A stretch of DNA of 64,000 bases from an uncultured Sphingobacteriales bacterium. GTDB taxonomy: Bacteria; Bacteroidota; Bacteroidia; Chitinophagales; Chitinophagaceae. Every line of letters starts with the position of its first letter. Positions within the stretch are counted from its first letter, which is position 1. Shown here piece after piece: positions 17,350 to 26,780 of the stretch. The notes under the pieces are model-generated. The model was not told where the DNA came from, made no database searches, and saw only the letters and a list, made by a program, of their open reading frames with translations. The position numbers and the translations under genes were made by a program. Where the stretch lies: the NCBI GenBank assembly GCA_937991535.1, contig CALKHN010000040.1, positions 1 through 64,000 on the forward strand, given 5' to 3'.

Positions 17350-18693
17350 ATGACCAAACCAGGGAACACATCTTCCAGAAACCAACTGGGTTTCTTCTCT
17401 GTTACCATGATCGTGGTAAGTCTGGTTATCGGCATGGGTATATTTGGCACGCCAGCTAATGTAGCGGCATCTTCGGGCTCCGTCTGGATTTTTTTTGCGG
17501 CATGGATGGCAGGCGGTTTGGTTGCTTTATGCGGGGCACTCACTTATGCGGAAATAGGCGTTAGGTTGCCGGTGATGGGTGCTTATTATAAGGTTTTTTC
17601 CACCTGCTATCACCCGGTGGTAGGATTTACTGTAAATGCGCTTATCCTTATCAGTAATGCTGCATCCCTGGGCATCGTGGCCTTAATTGGCGCCGATTAT
17701 GTAAGCGACCTGCTTTTTGGCAAACCCTCGGGGGCATTGTTTAATATCTTAATCTCCATAGCTGCAGTTATTATCTTTTATATAGTAAACCTTTTTGGAT
17801 TATACACCAGCAGTTTGGCGCAAAATATCCTCACTACCATTAAAATTGCACTTATAGTTTTACTCATTGGCAGTATGCTGAAGGGAGTAATGGTAGAGCC
17901 CCATGGTTATATTGAAGGCGCTCAGATATATCAGTTTAAAGATAATCACTGGCTCACTTTGTTTTTGGCGAGCATGATACCGGTTAGCTTTTCCTACGGC
18001 GGCTACCAGCAAACCATCAATTTTGGCAGTGAAATAAAAGATACCCGGCTTTTACCCAGAGCCATTATAACAGGTATTTGTATTGTTATCATTTTATACC
18101 TGGCACTCAACCTCGCCTATACCCAGGTCATTGGCTATGATAAAATGAAAAATGCTTCCGCCATCGGCGCACTGCTGAGCGAAGCGTTGTTTGGTACCAC
18201 GGGTGCAAAGGTTTTTGACGCATTCATGTTTCTCTCGGTGCTGGCTTATGTAAATATTATATTGATGAGCAATCCGAGGGTAATGTACGCAATGAGCGGA
18301 GACAAGGTTTTTCCGGCGGTATTTTTACGCCGGCACCCCAAAACCCAGGCGCTGGTTCCGGCGCTAACTGCTTTTTCACTGGCTACTGTTTTCATTACCT
18401 TTTTTGGTAAAAGTGTAGACAGCATCCTCGGATTTACCATGTTTTTAGACAGCATTGGCATGAGCACTTCGGCAGCGGCCCTGTTTTATCTTAAAAGAAA
18501 GCAGGGCAAAAATACTGTGCCGGGCAATTGGACAAAACTGACCCCGATCTTAACCGTTATTTTTGTATTGTCGTATTTTGGAATTGCAGTTGCCGTAATT
18601 ATCAGTAAACCCAAAGCTGCTGTTACCGGGATGTGCCTTTTGCTGCTGTTGGCCGTTGTATATTTTATTTTTTATTACAAAAAGAAAAAATAA
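17350..18693 (+). CDS. APC-family amino acid permease
   Basis: A 447-aa inner-membrane protein with about 12 hydrophobic segments. It opens with FSVTMIVVSLVIGMGIFGTPANVA, the APC-superfamily TM1 with the GxGIF substrate-binding bend, and continues with AEIGVRLPVMGAYYKV. The family imports or exchanges amino acids with protons. It ends 4 bp before the start of a Cys/Met-metabolism PLP enzyme, so the two are surely cotranscribed. This suggests that a sulfur amino acid or a related substrate is taken up and then cleaved (inference). The gap to GH127 (17247-17349) has a weak hairpin (CCTTGCT/AGCAAGG) without a U tract. Confidence 0.9.
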   Translation: MTKPGNTSSRNQLGFFSVTMIVVSLVIGMGIFGTPANVAASSGSVWIFFAAWMAGGLVALCGALTYAEIGVRLPVMGAYYKVFSTCYHPVVGFTVNALILISNAASLGIVALIGADYVSDLLFGKPSGALFNILISIAAVIIFYIVNLFGLYTSSLAQNILTTIKIALIVLLIGSMLKGVMVEPHGYIEGAQIYQFKDNHWLTLFLASMIPVSFSYGGYQQTINFGSEIKDTRLLPRAIITGICIVIILYLALNLAYTQVIGYDKMKNASAIGALLSEALFGTTGAKVFDAFMFLSVLAYVNIILMSNPRVMYAMSGDKVFPAVFLRRHPKTQALVPALTAFSLATVFITFFGKSVDSILGFTMFLDSIGMSTSAAALFYLKRKQGKNTVPGNWTKLTPILTVIFVLSYFGIAVAVIISKPKAAVTGMCLLLLLAVVYFIFYYKKKK

Positions 18694-18697
18694 GGAT

Positions 18698-19858
18698 ATG
18701 GATCTTTCCTACATCATTAATGAACTGGGTGAAGAACGCGAACAATACTTTAATGCTGTTGCTCCACCCATTATACAAACCAGTAATTTCACTTTCAGGA
18801 AGGTAAATGATATGCGTAAGCTGTTTAAAGACGAATATAGCGGCTACATCTACAGCAGGGGGCTGAACCCCACTGTTGATATTCTCCGAAAAAAATTAGC
18901 GGCGCTTGATGAAGCCGAAGATTGCCTGGTGTTCAACAGCGGCGCATCGGCCATATTTGCCTCGGTATTGGCCAATGTTAAAACAGGCGATCATATCGTT
19001 TCTGTTGAAAAACCATATTCCTGGGCACAACACATGTTTAATGTGATACTGCCCCGTTTTGGCGTAACAACAACTTATGTAGACGGTACACAGATAGAAA
19101 ACTTTGAAAGGGCAATTCTTCCCAACACTACCGTCATTTACCTGGAGTCGCCAAACTCATGGAGTTTTGCACTGCAGGATTTGGCTGCAGTTGCGGAACT
19201 TGCGAAAGCGGAAAACATCATTACCATTTGCGACAATAGTTATTGCACGCCCTTATATCAAAAGCCATTGACTATGGGCATTGATATCGCTTTGCAATCG
19301 GCCACAAAATACATAGGCGGTCACAGCGACGTTGTGGCGGGCGTATTAACCGGTAGCCACCAAATGATGGCTAAAATCTTTAACAACGAATACCTCACCG
19401 CAGGAACCGGTATCTCGCCCTTTAATGCCTGGTTGCTTATAAGAGGTTTAAGAACACTACCGCTGCGGCTACAAAAGGTATCCGAAAACACGCAGAAAGT
19501 GCTGGCTTATCTGAAAGCGCATCCCAGGGTGGAATCTGTATTGTTCCCCCACGATGAAAGCTTTCCCCAGTATATTTTAGCGAAGCAGCAAATGAAGGCT
19601 GCCTGTGGTCTTATATCATTTTACCTGAATGTGGAAAGGATTGAGGAGATTGTGACATTCTGTGAAAGTCTTAAACATATACTCATGGCTGTTAGCTGGG
19701 GTGGTTACGAATCGTTGATCATACCTGGTTGCGCTTCAGTGGCTCCCGAAGCGTATGACACCAGTCAAAAATCGCAACGAATGCTGCGGTTGTATATAGG
19801 ACAGGAGGAGCCAGATTACATCATTCAGGATATAAATCAGGCGTTAAATAATACATGA
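18698..19858 (+). CDS. Cys/Met metabolism PLP-dependent lyase (trans-sulfuration family)
   Basis: A 386-aa PLP enzyme of the cystathionine gamma-synthase/beta-lyase/methionine gamma-lyase family. Recognisable blocks are SGYIYSRGLNPTVDILRKKLAALD, the FNSGASAIFA phosphate-binding region, TICDNSYCTPLYQKP (PLP aspartate) and the Schiff-base lysine in QSATKYIGGHSDVVAG. These do not separate cystathionine beta-lyase from methionine gamma-lyase or related lyases. ATG 18698, 4 bp after the permease stop, was chosen because MDLSYIINELGEE gives a normal length; the frame is open farther upstream inside the permease gene. Confidence 0.87.
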   Translation: MDLSYIINELGEEREQYFNAVAPPIIQTSNFTFRKVNDMRKLFKDEYSGYIYSRGLNPTVDILRKKLAALDEAEDCLVFNSGASAIFASVLANVKTGDHIVSVEKPYSWAQHMFNVILPRFGVTTTYVDGTQIENFERAILPNTTVIYLESPNSWSFALQDLAAVAELAKAENIITICDNSYCTPLYQKPLTMGIDIALQSATKYIGGHSDVVAGVLTGSHQMMAKIFNNEYLTAGTGISPFNAWLLIRGLRTLPLRLQKVSENTQKVLAYLKAHPRVESVLFPHDESFPQYILAKQQMKAACGLISFYLNVERIEEIVTFCESLKHILMAVSWGGYESLIIPGCASVAPEAYDTSQKSQRMLRLYIGQEEPDYIIQDINQALNNT

Positions 19859-19962
19859 AGGGTTTTGTCAAATGTTTTTTTAGTTGAATATTTGTAGCCT
19901 GAACAGAGAACCCGGTGTTACCTTAAGGCAGTTTTCCTGCCTCTATATTATAAATTTGTTTC

Positions 19963-21423
19963 ATGAGAAGAATACTATGCTGTTGGATTGTACTAACAAT
20001 CTTACTGGCTAACCAAATTGTCAATGCACAAACCAGTGAAAAATGGGATCTCCGGCGGTGCGTGGAATATGCGCTTACCAACAACATTTCTGTTAGACAG
20101 ACCGATATCCAGGCGCGACTTTCGGCCATTGCGCTTAAGCAAAGCAAATTACAGCAAATACCTTCCCTCAGCTTTTCCGGCAACCACGGTTTTTCATTTG
20201 GACGTTCATTGGATTACTCAACCAACGTATATACCGACAATAATGTAATGTACGAACAGATGGGATTGAATGCACAGGTTAATTTATTTAATTGGAACAG
20301 CCAGCGGAATACCATAAGATCAAACGATTACAATTACCAGGCCGATGTGGCAGCAATAGATAAAGCCAAAAATGATATTGCTTTAAATGTTGCCCGCCAG
20401 TACCTGCTGGTGCTTTTGGATGTGGAACAGGCCGAGGTAACAGAAATACAATTAAAGCAGAGCCAGGCGCAATATCAAAATACACGCAAACAGGTAAACG
20501 CAGGAGCATTACCGGAATTAAGCGCGGCGGAATTAGAGGCACAGGTTGCCAGGGACAGTGCCAACCTGATAAGCGCACTAACCCAGATAGAGGTAGATAA
20601 ACTTACCCTGAAAGCCCTTATCAATCTTCCGGCAGATGCTGCTTTTGAACTGGAAGTGCCTGCAGTTGAACAAATACCGGTAGACAATATCCTCGAAATT
20701 TCACCCGCATCGGTGTACAGCATGGCTATACAATCACAACCCCAGATTAAAGTAAACAATTTACGCCTGCTGGCATCGCAAAAAAGTTATGCATCTGCCA
20801 GGGGGCGGCAGTATCCTTCCATTTCACTATTCGGACAATTGGGAACGGCCTTTAACAGTTCTTTTAAAGCAATCAACCAGGTTAACCTTGGCGATCAACC
20901 TACACCCGCTTACATTCTTAACGGTTCAGATAAATGGTATGTGTATTCGCCGCAGGCAGGTGTTGTAACCAGTAAAAAAAATTTTGGTCAATTGTGGGAT
21001 GGCTACGGCACGCAGATGAAAAATAATTTCGGCCAGGGAATAGGTATTGGCTTGAGCATTCCCATTTTTAATGGTTGGTCGGCGCGTGCGGGTATAGAAA
21101 GGGCTAAATGGGATATTAAAAGCAAAGAACTGGCAATTGAGCAGGATACACTTCAGTTAAAACAGGATGTATACACCGCCTACAACCAGGCACTGGGATC
21201 TTTTCATACATTCAGTGCAAGACAAAAGGAAGTTGCCATTGCTGAACGTTCCTTTGACCTCGCTTCCAAAAGATATGATATTGGCGCTATGCAAACCATT
21301 GAATGGCTTGCCAATCAAACCAATTTATACAATGCAAGAATAAATACACTTATTGCCCGGTATGATTATGTATTTAAAATGAAGGTGCTTGAGTTTTATA
21401 AGGGGCAGGGCATCAGGTTATAA
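19963..21423 (+). CDS. TolC-family outer membrane efflux protein
   Basis: A 486-aa protein with a Sec signal (ILCCWIVLTILLANQIVNAQ) and two OEP-type repeats. Each is a long coiled-coil helix pair (about 30-230 and 260-470) with the WDLRRCVEYALTNNISVRQ start typical of Bacteroidota TolC proteins. TolC trimers form the outer-membrane channel of type I secretion and efflux systems. The gene lies 17 bp before a membrane-fusion protein, so it is the outer part of a tripartite pump. The expected inner-membrane transporter does not follow: gpsA comes next. Confidence 0.93.
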   Translation: MRRILCCWIVLTILLANQIVNAQTSEKWDLRRCVEYALTNNISVRQTDIQARLSAIALKQSKLQQIPSLSFSGNHGFSFGRSLDYSTNVYTDNNVMYEQMGLNAQVNLFNWNSQRNTIRSNDYNYQADVAAIDKAKNDIALNVARQYLLVLLDVEQAEVTEIQLKQSQAQYQNTRKQVNAGALPELSAAELEAQVARDSANLISALTQIEVDKLTLKALINLPADAAFELEVPAVEQIPVDNILEISPASVYSMAIQSQPQIKVNNLRLLASQKSYASARGRQYPSISLFGQLGTAFNSSFKAINQVNLGDQPTPAYILNGSDKWYVYSPQAGVVTSKKNFGQLWDGYGTQMKNNFGQGIGIGLSIPIFNGWSARAGIERAKWDIKSKELAIEQDTLQLKQDVYTAYNQALGSFHTFSARQKEVAIAERSFDLASKRYDIGAMQTIEWLANQTNLYNARINTLIARYDYVFKMKVLEFYKGQGIRL

Positions 21424-21440
21424 TCTCTAAACAACAACAC

Positions 21441-22847
21441 ATGAATAAAAAACTGCTGTGGATCATTATTGGACTCGTAGCATTGGTAATATTACTGGTG
21501 GTATTGAAAAAGAACGGTGTTATAGGTAAGGAAGAAGGAATAAAAGTTTCTTCCGAAAAAGTAATACGCAGAAATATTACGGAAATAGTAACAGCAAGCG
21601 GTAAGGTCTATCCGGAAATAGAGGTGAAGATCAGTCCCGATGTGTCAGGTGAAATAACAGAACTGAACGTACAGGAAGGTGACAGCGTAAAAAAGGGTCA
21701 GATACTGGCGCGCATATATGCTGATATTTATGCAACACAGCGCGACCAGGCCGCAGCGCAGGTTGCCGGTCAGCAGTCGCTGGTATCCAATGCAGAAGCG
21801 CAGTTGGAAGCTCTGAAATCTTCACTTGAGTTGGCCAAGCTTACATTCAGCAGGCAACAGCAATTGCTGAAGGATAAAGTAATTTCAAGAGCCGAATTTG
21901 AACAGGCAGACAATACCTTAAAAACCGCACAGGCTAACTATGATGCCGCATTGCAAAGTGTTCGCAGCAACCAGGCGCAGGTAAGAAGCGCTGCCGCGAA
22001 TTTGCAGAAAGCGAATAAAGATCTGAGCCGAACGGCCCTTATATCACCCATGACAGGTGTAGTTTCTTTACTCAATGTAAAAAAAGGAGAAAGAGTGGTA
22101 GGCAACTCGATGATGGCCGGAACTGAAATGATGCGTATAGCAGACATCAGCGTATATGAAATAAGAGTAGAGGTGGGTGAGAACGACGTTCAGAAGATTG
22201 ATCTGGGTGATACAGCTATTGTTGAAGTGGATGCATATAACAACCGGAAATTCAACGGTATTGTTACCCAAATCGCCAGTAGTCAGAAAGGAGCTGCTAC
22301 GCAAACTGCATCTTCAGCATTGTCCAGTACGGATGTAACAAACTATGAAGTAAGGATCCGCATCGTTCGCGAGTCTTATGCTGATCTTTTTGATCCCTCT
22401 AAACCCAAAAAATTTCCTTTTCGCCCGGGTATGAGCGCCAGCGCCGATATCCAAACCAAAACCCACAGCAATGTTCTTTCTGTTCCAATTAACGCAGTAA
22501 CCACACGCGATAAGAACGATACCGCCAGTGAAGGCGCTAAAACCAAAGACGTTAAAAAAACAGACAATGCTGCCGCTGGAAACAATAGTGAAAACAGCGA
22601 TAATGCACCCGCTATTGCATCAGATGATCTGCTGGAAGTAGTATTTGTTTTACAAAAAGACAATACCGTAAAACTGGTAACGGTAAAAACAGGCATTCAA
22701 GACATCAATAACATTGAAATAGCAGATGGGCTGAAAGAAGGAGATGAAGTGATTACCGGGCCTTATACCATTGTTAGCAAAACACTTAAAAACAAAACAA
22801 AAGTAAAAGTAGTTCCCAAAGAACAATTGTTTGAAATAAAGAATTAA
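21441..22847 (+). CDS. Efflux periplasmic adaptor (HlyD/MacA-type membrane fusion protein)
   Basis: A 468-aa adaptor with an N-terminal membrane anchor (LLWIIIGLVALVILLVVL). It has a biotinyl-lipoyl half-motif (EVKISPDVSGEITELNVQEGDSVKKGQ), a long coiled-coil hairpin (about 100-195), the second lipoyl half (TALISPMTGVVSLLNVKKGERV) and beta-barrel/membrane-proximal domains. A hydrophilic low-complexity insert (about residues 355-400, rich in K/D/N/A/E/S) interrupts the C-terminal domain and looks like a lineage-specific loop. The MacA-like layout predicts a MacB-type ABC partner, which is not encoded nearby. Confidence 0.92.
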   Translation: MNKKLLWIIIGLVALVILLVVLKKNGVIGKEEGIKVSSEKVIRRNITEIVTASGKVYPEIEVKISPDVSGEITELNVQEGDSVKKGQILARIYADIYATQRDQAAAQVAGQQSLVSNAEAQLEALKSSLELAKLTFSRQQQLLKDKVISRAEFEQADNTLKTAQANYDAALQSVRSNQAQVRSAAANLQKANKDLSRTALISPMTGVVSLLNVKKGERVVGNSMMAGTEMMRIADISVYEIRVEVGENDVQKIDLGDTAIVEVDAYNNRKFNGIVTQIASSQKGAATQTASSALSSTDVTNYEVRIRIVRESYADLFDPSKPKKFPFRPGMSASADIQTKTHSNVLSVPINAVTTRDKNDTASEGAKTKDVKKTDNAAAGNNSENSDNAPAIASDDLLEVVFVLQKDNTVKLVTVKTGIQDINNIEIADGLKEGDEVITGPYTIVSKTLKNKTKVKVVPKEQLFEIKN

Positions 22848-22884
22848 AAGTTTGAGGCCTACTTTTGAGGCTCAAACATTTTCT

Positions 22885-23922
22885 ATGCAATTTGGAATTA
22901 TCGGCAGTGGAAGCTGGGGAACGGCATTGGCAAAAATGCTTACAGACAATGGGCTGCACATTAACTGGTGCGTACGCAACAATATAGTAGCAAAACACAT
23001 TCTCAAAAGACATCACAATCCCAATTACCTGCAATCCGTATCTTTTAATGCAGGCCTGCTTTCCCTGTTCACCAATGCCAGACAGGTTTTCAACGCGTCT
23101 GATCATATTGTTATCGTTACACCTTCTGCCTATGTTATACAACAATTCGCCGGTATTAGCATGAAGGAGTTAGAAGGGAAAAAAATAATTTCCGCTGTTA
23201 AAGGAATTTTACCGCAACAGAATCTGCTGTTAAATGACTACCTGAAAAAAAAGTTTGATCTCAGCATTGATAACTATTTTACCATTATGGGACCATGCCA
23301 TGCCGAAGAAGTAGCGGCTGAACGTTTATCCTATCTTACTTTTTCAGGAACGAAACAGGCGGCTACAAAAGCCATTGCCGGCAATTTTGCTACCCCTTAC
23401 ATCAATACCATTATTAATCATGATATATATGGTGTGCAATATGCAGCCATACTTAAAAATATTTACGCTGTAACTGCGGGTATGGCGCACGGACTGGGTT
23501 ACGGCGATAATTTTTTAAGTGTACTGATCGCCAACAGTGCCGATGAAATGGCAGGTTTTTTACGCAAAGCGGGGATACGCAATATAAAAGTGGGTGTGCA
23601 TACCGCCGGCGGCGGCCTTCACGCAAAAAAATCGCCCAACTATGCCGCATCGGTTTATTTAGGCGACCTGCTGGTGACCTGTTATTCATTGTTTAGCCGC
23701 AACCGTAATTTTGGGGCATTGATCGGCAAAGGATATTCCGTTGCCTCCGCCCAGACCGACATGAATATGGTAGCGGAAGGATATAATGCAGCACGGAGCA
23801 TCCACGAGCTCAATAAAGAGATAGGCGCCGATATGCCCATTGCCGAAAACATTTACCAGGTGCTGTGGAAAAAGCTCTCCCCGCGGATTGCTTTTAAATA
23901 TATTGAAGACAGCCTGGTATAG
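22885..23922 (+). CDS. gpsA: NAD(P)H-dependent glycerol-3-phosphate dehydrogenase
   Basis: GpsA reduces dihydroxyacetone phosphate to sn-glycerol 3-phosphate for phospholipid synthesis. The 345-aa protein starts with the Rossmann motif FGIIGSGSWGTALAKML. Further blocks are IVIVTPSAYVIQQF, ISAVKGILP, the GPCHAEEVAAERLSYL region, and the catalytic-lysine block QYAAILKNIYAVTAGMAHGLGYGDN. ATG 22885 was chosen because MQFGIIGSG is the family start; a TTG 33 bp upstream would only add unrelated residues. It follows the adaptor gene closely (37 bp) and may share its transcript. The C-terminus is convergent with a HAD phosphatase gene 3 bp away. Confidence 0.95.
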   Translation: MQFGIIGSGSWGTALAKMLTDNGLHINWCVRNNIVAKHILKRHHNPNYLQSVSFNAGLLSLFTNARQVFNASDHIVIVTPSAYVIQQFAGISMKELEGKKIISAVKGILPQQNLLLNDYLKKKFDLSIDNYFTIMGPCHAEEVAAERLSYLTFSGTKQAATKAIAGNFATPYINTIINHDIYGVQYAAILKNIYAVTAGMAHGLGYGDNFLSVLIANSADEMAGFLRKAGIRNIKVGVHTAGGGLHAKKSPNYAASVYLGDLLVTCYSLFSRNRNFGALIGKGYSVASAQTDMNMVAEGYNAARSIHELNKEIGADMPIAENIYQVLWKKLSPRIAFKYIEDSLV

Positions 23923-23925
23923 AAA

Positions 23926-24540
23926 TTATAAATCAATATCAAGAATAGACATTCCCGGTTTAATATGTATTCCTTTTAAACCCGCAGACTCAGCACCTTC
24001 AATATTTAAAATGGAATCGTCAATAAAAATCGTCTTTGAAGGATCAAGGTTATTTTCTCCGATAATACGCTCATACGATTCCTTATCGGGTTTGCGCATT
24101 CCCAGGATATGTGAGTAATAGGCTTTTTCGAAATGATCGTCAAAAACATTTCCATTGAATGTATCTGAATACGCTTTTCTGAAGGTTGTTAAATGCAGCG
24201 CATTGGTATTGCTGAAGAGGAACATGCGGTATTTGTTTTTTAATCTGTTCAATAAGGCAATCCGTTCTTCAGGGAAATGACCAAGCATTGCATTCCATGC
24301 TGCAATAAGATCCTCATCTGTTAAAGGCAGCCCGGCCAATTCTTTAAGGGCTTCCAGGAATTCGGCATCCGTTATACGGCCCACTTCATACTCTTTAAAA
24401 AAAGAGGACACATTGCCGCTGCGGAAAAGGGTATTGTAATCCTTCACACCCAAAGCTGTAAAATGCTGTTCGGCGCGGGGCATATCCAGCGTAAGTATAA
24501 CGCCTCCCAGGTCGAAGATCAGGTTTTCAATATTTTGCAT
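23926..24540 (-). CDS. HAD-superfamily phosphatase (YihX-like)
   Basis: A 204-aa HAD hydrolase with motif I IFDLGGVILTLD (nucleophile D10; the second Asp of DxD is replaced by Gly, as in the YihX/epoxide-hydrolase-like subgroup). Motif II is MFLFSNTN, the motif III Lys is in GMRKPDKESYERI, and motif IV is IFIDDSILNIEGAE. A helical cap (about 20-90) follows motif I. YihX-type enzymes dephosphorylate alpha-glucose 1-phosphate and other sugar phosphates; the substrate here is not predictable. Confidence 0.88.
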   Translation of the reverse strand: MQNIENLIFDLGGVILTLDMPRAEQHFTALGVKDYNTLFRSGNVSSFFKEYEVGRITDAEFLEALKELAGLPLTDEDLIAAWNAMLGHFPEERIALLNRLKNKYRMFLFSNTNALHLTTFRKAYSDTFNGNVFDDHFEKAYYSHILGMRKPDKESYERIIGENNLDPSKTIFIDDSILNIEGAESAGLKGIHIKPGMSILDIDL

Positions 24541-24721
24541 GGGCTAAAATACGGAGGATTTTAGGAAAACAGGTCTTGTAATATTTGAAAACGGGTAGAA
24601 GTTGGACTCTCGCTTCGTTTCCATGGTAAAACATTGAATCGCTGCACCTTTCCAGACAAATAACGTTTGCCCATTTCCCCAGTTATTGTGCCAAGCTGCA
24701 AACATGTCCTTTTTTTCCTAT

Positions 24722-24749
24722 TTTGCTTAGCTGCAACCAAATACTTTTG
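24722..24749 (+). promoter_or_regulatory. Bacteroidota-type promoter for the VOC gene
   Basis: TACTTTTG at 24742-24749 matches TAnnTTTG exactly, with TTTG at 24722-24725. The 16-bp spacing is shorter than the usual 19-21 bp. The start would fall about 25 bases before the ATG at 24781, leaving an A-rich leader. Confidence 0.4.
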
Positions 24750-24780
24750 TACTTATTGAATAACCAAAAAAATTATTATC

Positions 24781-25155
24781 ATGAATATTCCAAAAGGTCA
24801 CCAGCAACTGATGCCTTACCTGATACTGGAAAATCCAAGGGATTTTATCCGCTTTGTTTCAACAGTATTTGGCGCCGTGCCCGACAATGAGCATTTAAGA
24901 GACGACGGCATTACTATTATGCATGCCGAAGTAAAAATCGGTGAATGCACGATCATGTTTGCCCAGGCTACGAAACAGTGGACTACACAAACAGCTAACC
25001 TGTTTATATATGATAATGACGCCGACGAAAGCTATGCAACAGCACTTAAAAACAGCGCTACATCGGTAATGGAACCGGCAGACCAGAGTTATGGACGCGC
25101 CTGCGGCGTAAAAGATCCTTCGGGAAATACCTGGTGGATTACAAGTGTTAAATGA
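24781..25155 (+). CDS. VOC family protein (glyoxalase/PhnB-like)
   Basis: A 124-aa single-domain VOC-fold protein. MPYLILENPRDFIRFVSTVFGA is the usual PhnB-like start, HAEVKIGECTIMFAQATKQW follows, and YGRACGVKDPSGNTWWITSV is the usual end. PhnB-like proteins are often annotated as glyoxalase/bleomycin resistance or 3-demethylubiquinone methyltransferase-like, but mostly have unknown ligands. The metal-binding positions are only partly conserved. It stands alone between a HAD gene and a CGNR regulator, all in separate units. Confidence 0.85.
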   Translation: MNIPKGHQQLMPYLILENPRDFIRFVSTVFGAVPDNEHLRDDGITIMHAEVKIGECTIMFAQATKQWTTQTANLFIYDNDADESYATALKNSATSVMEPADQSYGRACGVKDPSGNTWWITSVK

Positions 25156-25193
25156 GACGCAGTGGTAATTTTCAATTATTAACAGTCATTTAC

Positions 25194-25814
25194 TCAGGAT
25201 GCTTTCTCCTTCTGCCTGTAATACCACTCCAATGCCTTTACCGTACTGCCACAGGCTTTCATGCTGCACCAGCGCCGTTTGCCGTTTTTGGTAGTATCTA
25301 AAAATAACCACCCGCAATTGGAGCACTCTTTTACACGGTCAAGCCTGTTGCTCAGTAATAATTCGTAAGCATCCTTAACCACAGGCGCAGTAATGCGTTG
25401 CAGGCTGTCGTTTGGTAAATTCCAGGCTGCAAGGTATTCGCCCTGCTTTGCTTTCAGATTTATAAAAGAAAAATGATCAGCTATATAAGCATTAAATTTT
25501 TTAAGTTCATCATTACGGGTTGCTTTTCCCTGGCTTATTGCAAAAAACATGTTGTACAGCAACTCCCTGAGGTTAATTGCATAAGTAAAAAACTGGTTGC
25601 TTTTTTTAAGATTACCTGCGATGCTGCGATTGAGCAATGCTTCGGATCTTTTATCAACCAATCCAATTTTCCCGGCCCATGCCACAAGGTCTATAACATG
25701 AAACAGGTAATCAGGCGCAGGAATTTTTTTCCGGTCGTGTACGGTATTAATAAAATCCAGGCACAGCATTCCCCCGTTAAATTGAATATCATCTATCCTT
25801 TCATTTCTCTTCAT
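25194..25814 (-). CDS. CGNR zinc-finger / ABATE domain protein
   Basis: A 206-aa protein with an N-terminal ABATE domain (IQFNGGMLCLDFINTVHDR, about residues 8-130) and a C-terminal CGNR zinc finger (CSNCGWLFLDTTKNGKRRWC...KACGSTVKALEWY). The four cysteines are CxxC...C...C; the eponymous CGNR is CGST here. Members are putative stress-linked transcriptional regulators of unknown target. It is divergent from an AraC-type regulator with about 95 bp between starts, so the two may share a control region. The start at 25814 (MKRNERIDD) fits the family; five extra codons are open upstream. Confidence 0.87.
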   Translation of the reverse strand: MKRNERIDDIQFNGGMLCLDFINTVHDRKKIPAPDYLFHVIDLVAWAGKIGLVDKRSEALLNRSIAGNLKKSNQFFTYAINLRELLYNMFFAISQGKATRNDELKKFNAYIADHFSFINLKAKQGEYLAAWNLPNDSLQRITAPVVKDAYELLLSNRLDRVKECSNCGWLFLDTTKNGKRRWCSMKACGSTVKALEWYYRQKEKAS

Positions 25815-25908
25815 TACAAGCGGCGTCATTACAGATTAAATTGTTATTTTTACCGTCTAAATACATTTAAACAGTAATACAAATGTAAGTAAAATATATA
25901 AGCAATAC

Positions 25909-26754
25909 ATGAAATATACTACCATCAAGCCTGCCGCTCAACTTACCGGTATTGTGAGGTATTTCTGGATATTGGAAAGCCAGGAAGCCTACACTCATTT
26001 TTCTATGCCTGATGCATGCGCCGAACTGATATTTCATTTCCACGGCAGGTTTGCTGAACTATTGAACGATGGCAGGGACCAGCCATCTTTTACGGCTGGG
26101 GTGCATGGGCAAAGCCGGCAGGCAAGAAAATTTGAGATCAATTGCGGATTTGGTATGTTGGGCGCCTACCTGTATCCGCAGGCCATCCCCGCACTATTTA
26201 ATTGTGCCGCGCCTGAAGTAAGCAACCAGATGATAGACCTGGATCTCCTCCTGGGAAGCGAAGGCAAATCGCTGGAGGATGCTATTGCAAATGCCAAAGA
26301 TAACGTTGAAAGGGTAAGCCTTTTGGAAGCTTTTATTAGCAGGCGGCATAGCCGGAACGATAATAAGATATTACCAGTTTTCCACAGTGTTCAAACCATC
26401 ATTGACCAAAAAGGCCTTGTAAAGATAAAAGATATGGCCAGTGAAGCATGCCTGTCTGAAAGACAATTCAAACGGCAGTTTCATCAGTATGCCGGATTCA
26501 GCCCAAAGCTGTATGCACGCATCGTACGATTTCAGTCTGCAATGGAACTATACGAACAAAAAAGAAAATCATTAACAGACATCGCGCTAGAATGCGGTTA
26601 TTATGACCAGTCGCATTTTATCAGCGACTTTACTGAATTTGCCGGGCTCTCACCAAAAACTTTTTTTTCGGGTAAATCCGGCGCAACGGTATGGAGGGAT
26701 AAAGAATTTGAAATTTCTGATCGCTCTGCCGGCAGGAATGTTTATGGTTTCTAA
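25909..26754 (+). CDS. AraC-family transcriptional regulator
   Basis: A 281-aa regulator. The N-terminal ligand/cupin-like region (about 1-130; YFWILESQEAYTHFSMPDACAELIFHF) is of the DUF6597 type found in many Bacteroidota AraC proteins. The C-terminal double helix-turn-helix is KIKDMASEACLSERQFKRQF, then SLTDIALECGYYDQSHFISDF, FAGLSPKTFF. Effector and targets are unknown. It is divergent from the CGNR gene and convergent with the sulfatase. Confidence 0.9.
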   Translation: MKYTTIKPAAQLTGIVRYFWILESQEAYTHFSMPDACAELIFHFHGRFAELLNDGRDQPSFTAGVHGQSRQARKFEINCGFGMLGAYLYPQAIPALFNCAAPEVSNQMIDLDLLLGSEGKSLEDAIANAKDNVERVSLLEAFISRRHSRNDNKILPVFHSVQTIIDQKGLVKIKDMASEACLSERQFKRQFHQYAGFSPKLYARIVRFQSAMELYEQKRKSLTDIALECGYYDQSHFISDFTEFAGLSPKTFFSGKSGATVWRDKEFEISDRSAGRNVYGF

Positions 26755-26780
26755 TTTGGATCATCAGTCATAAACTTCAA

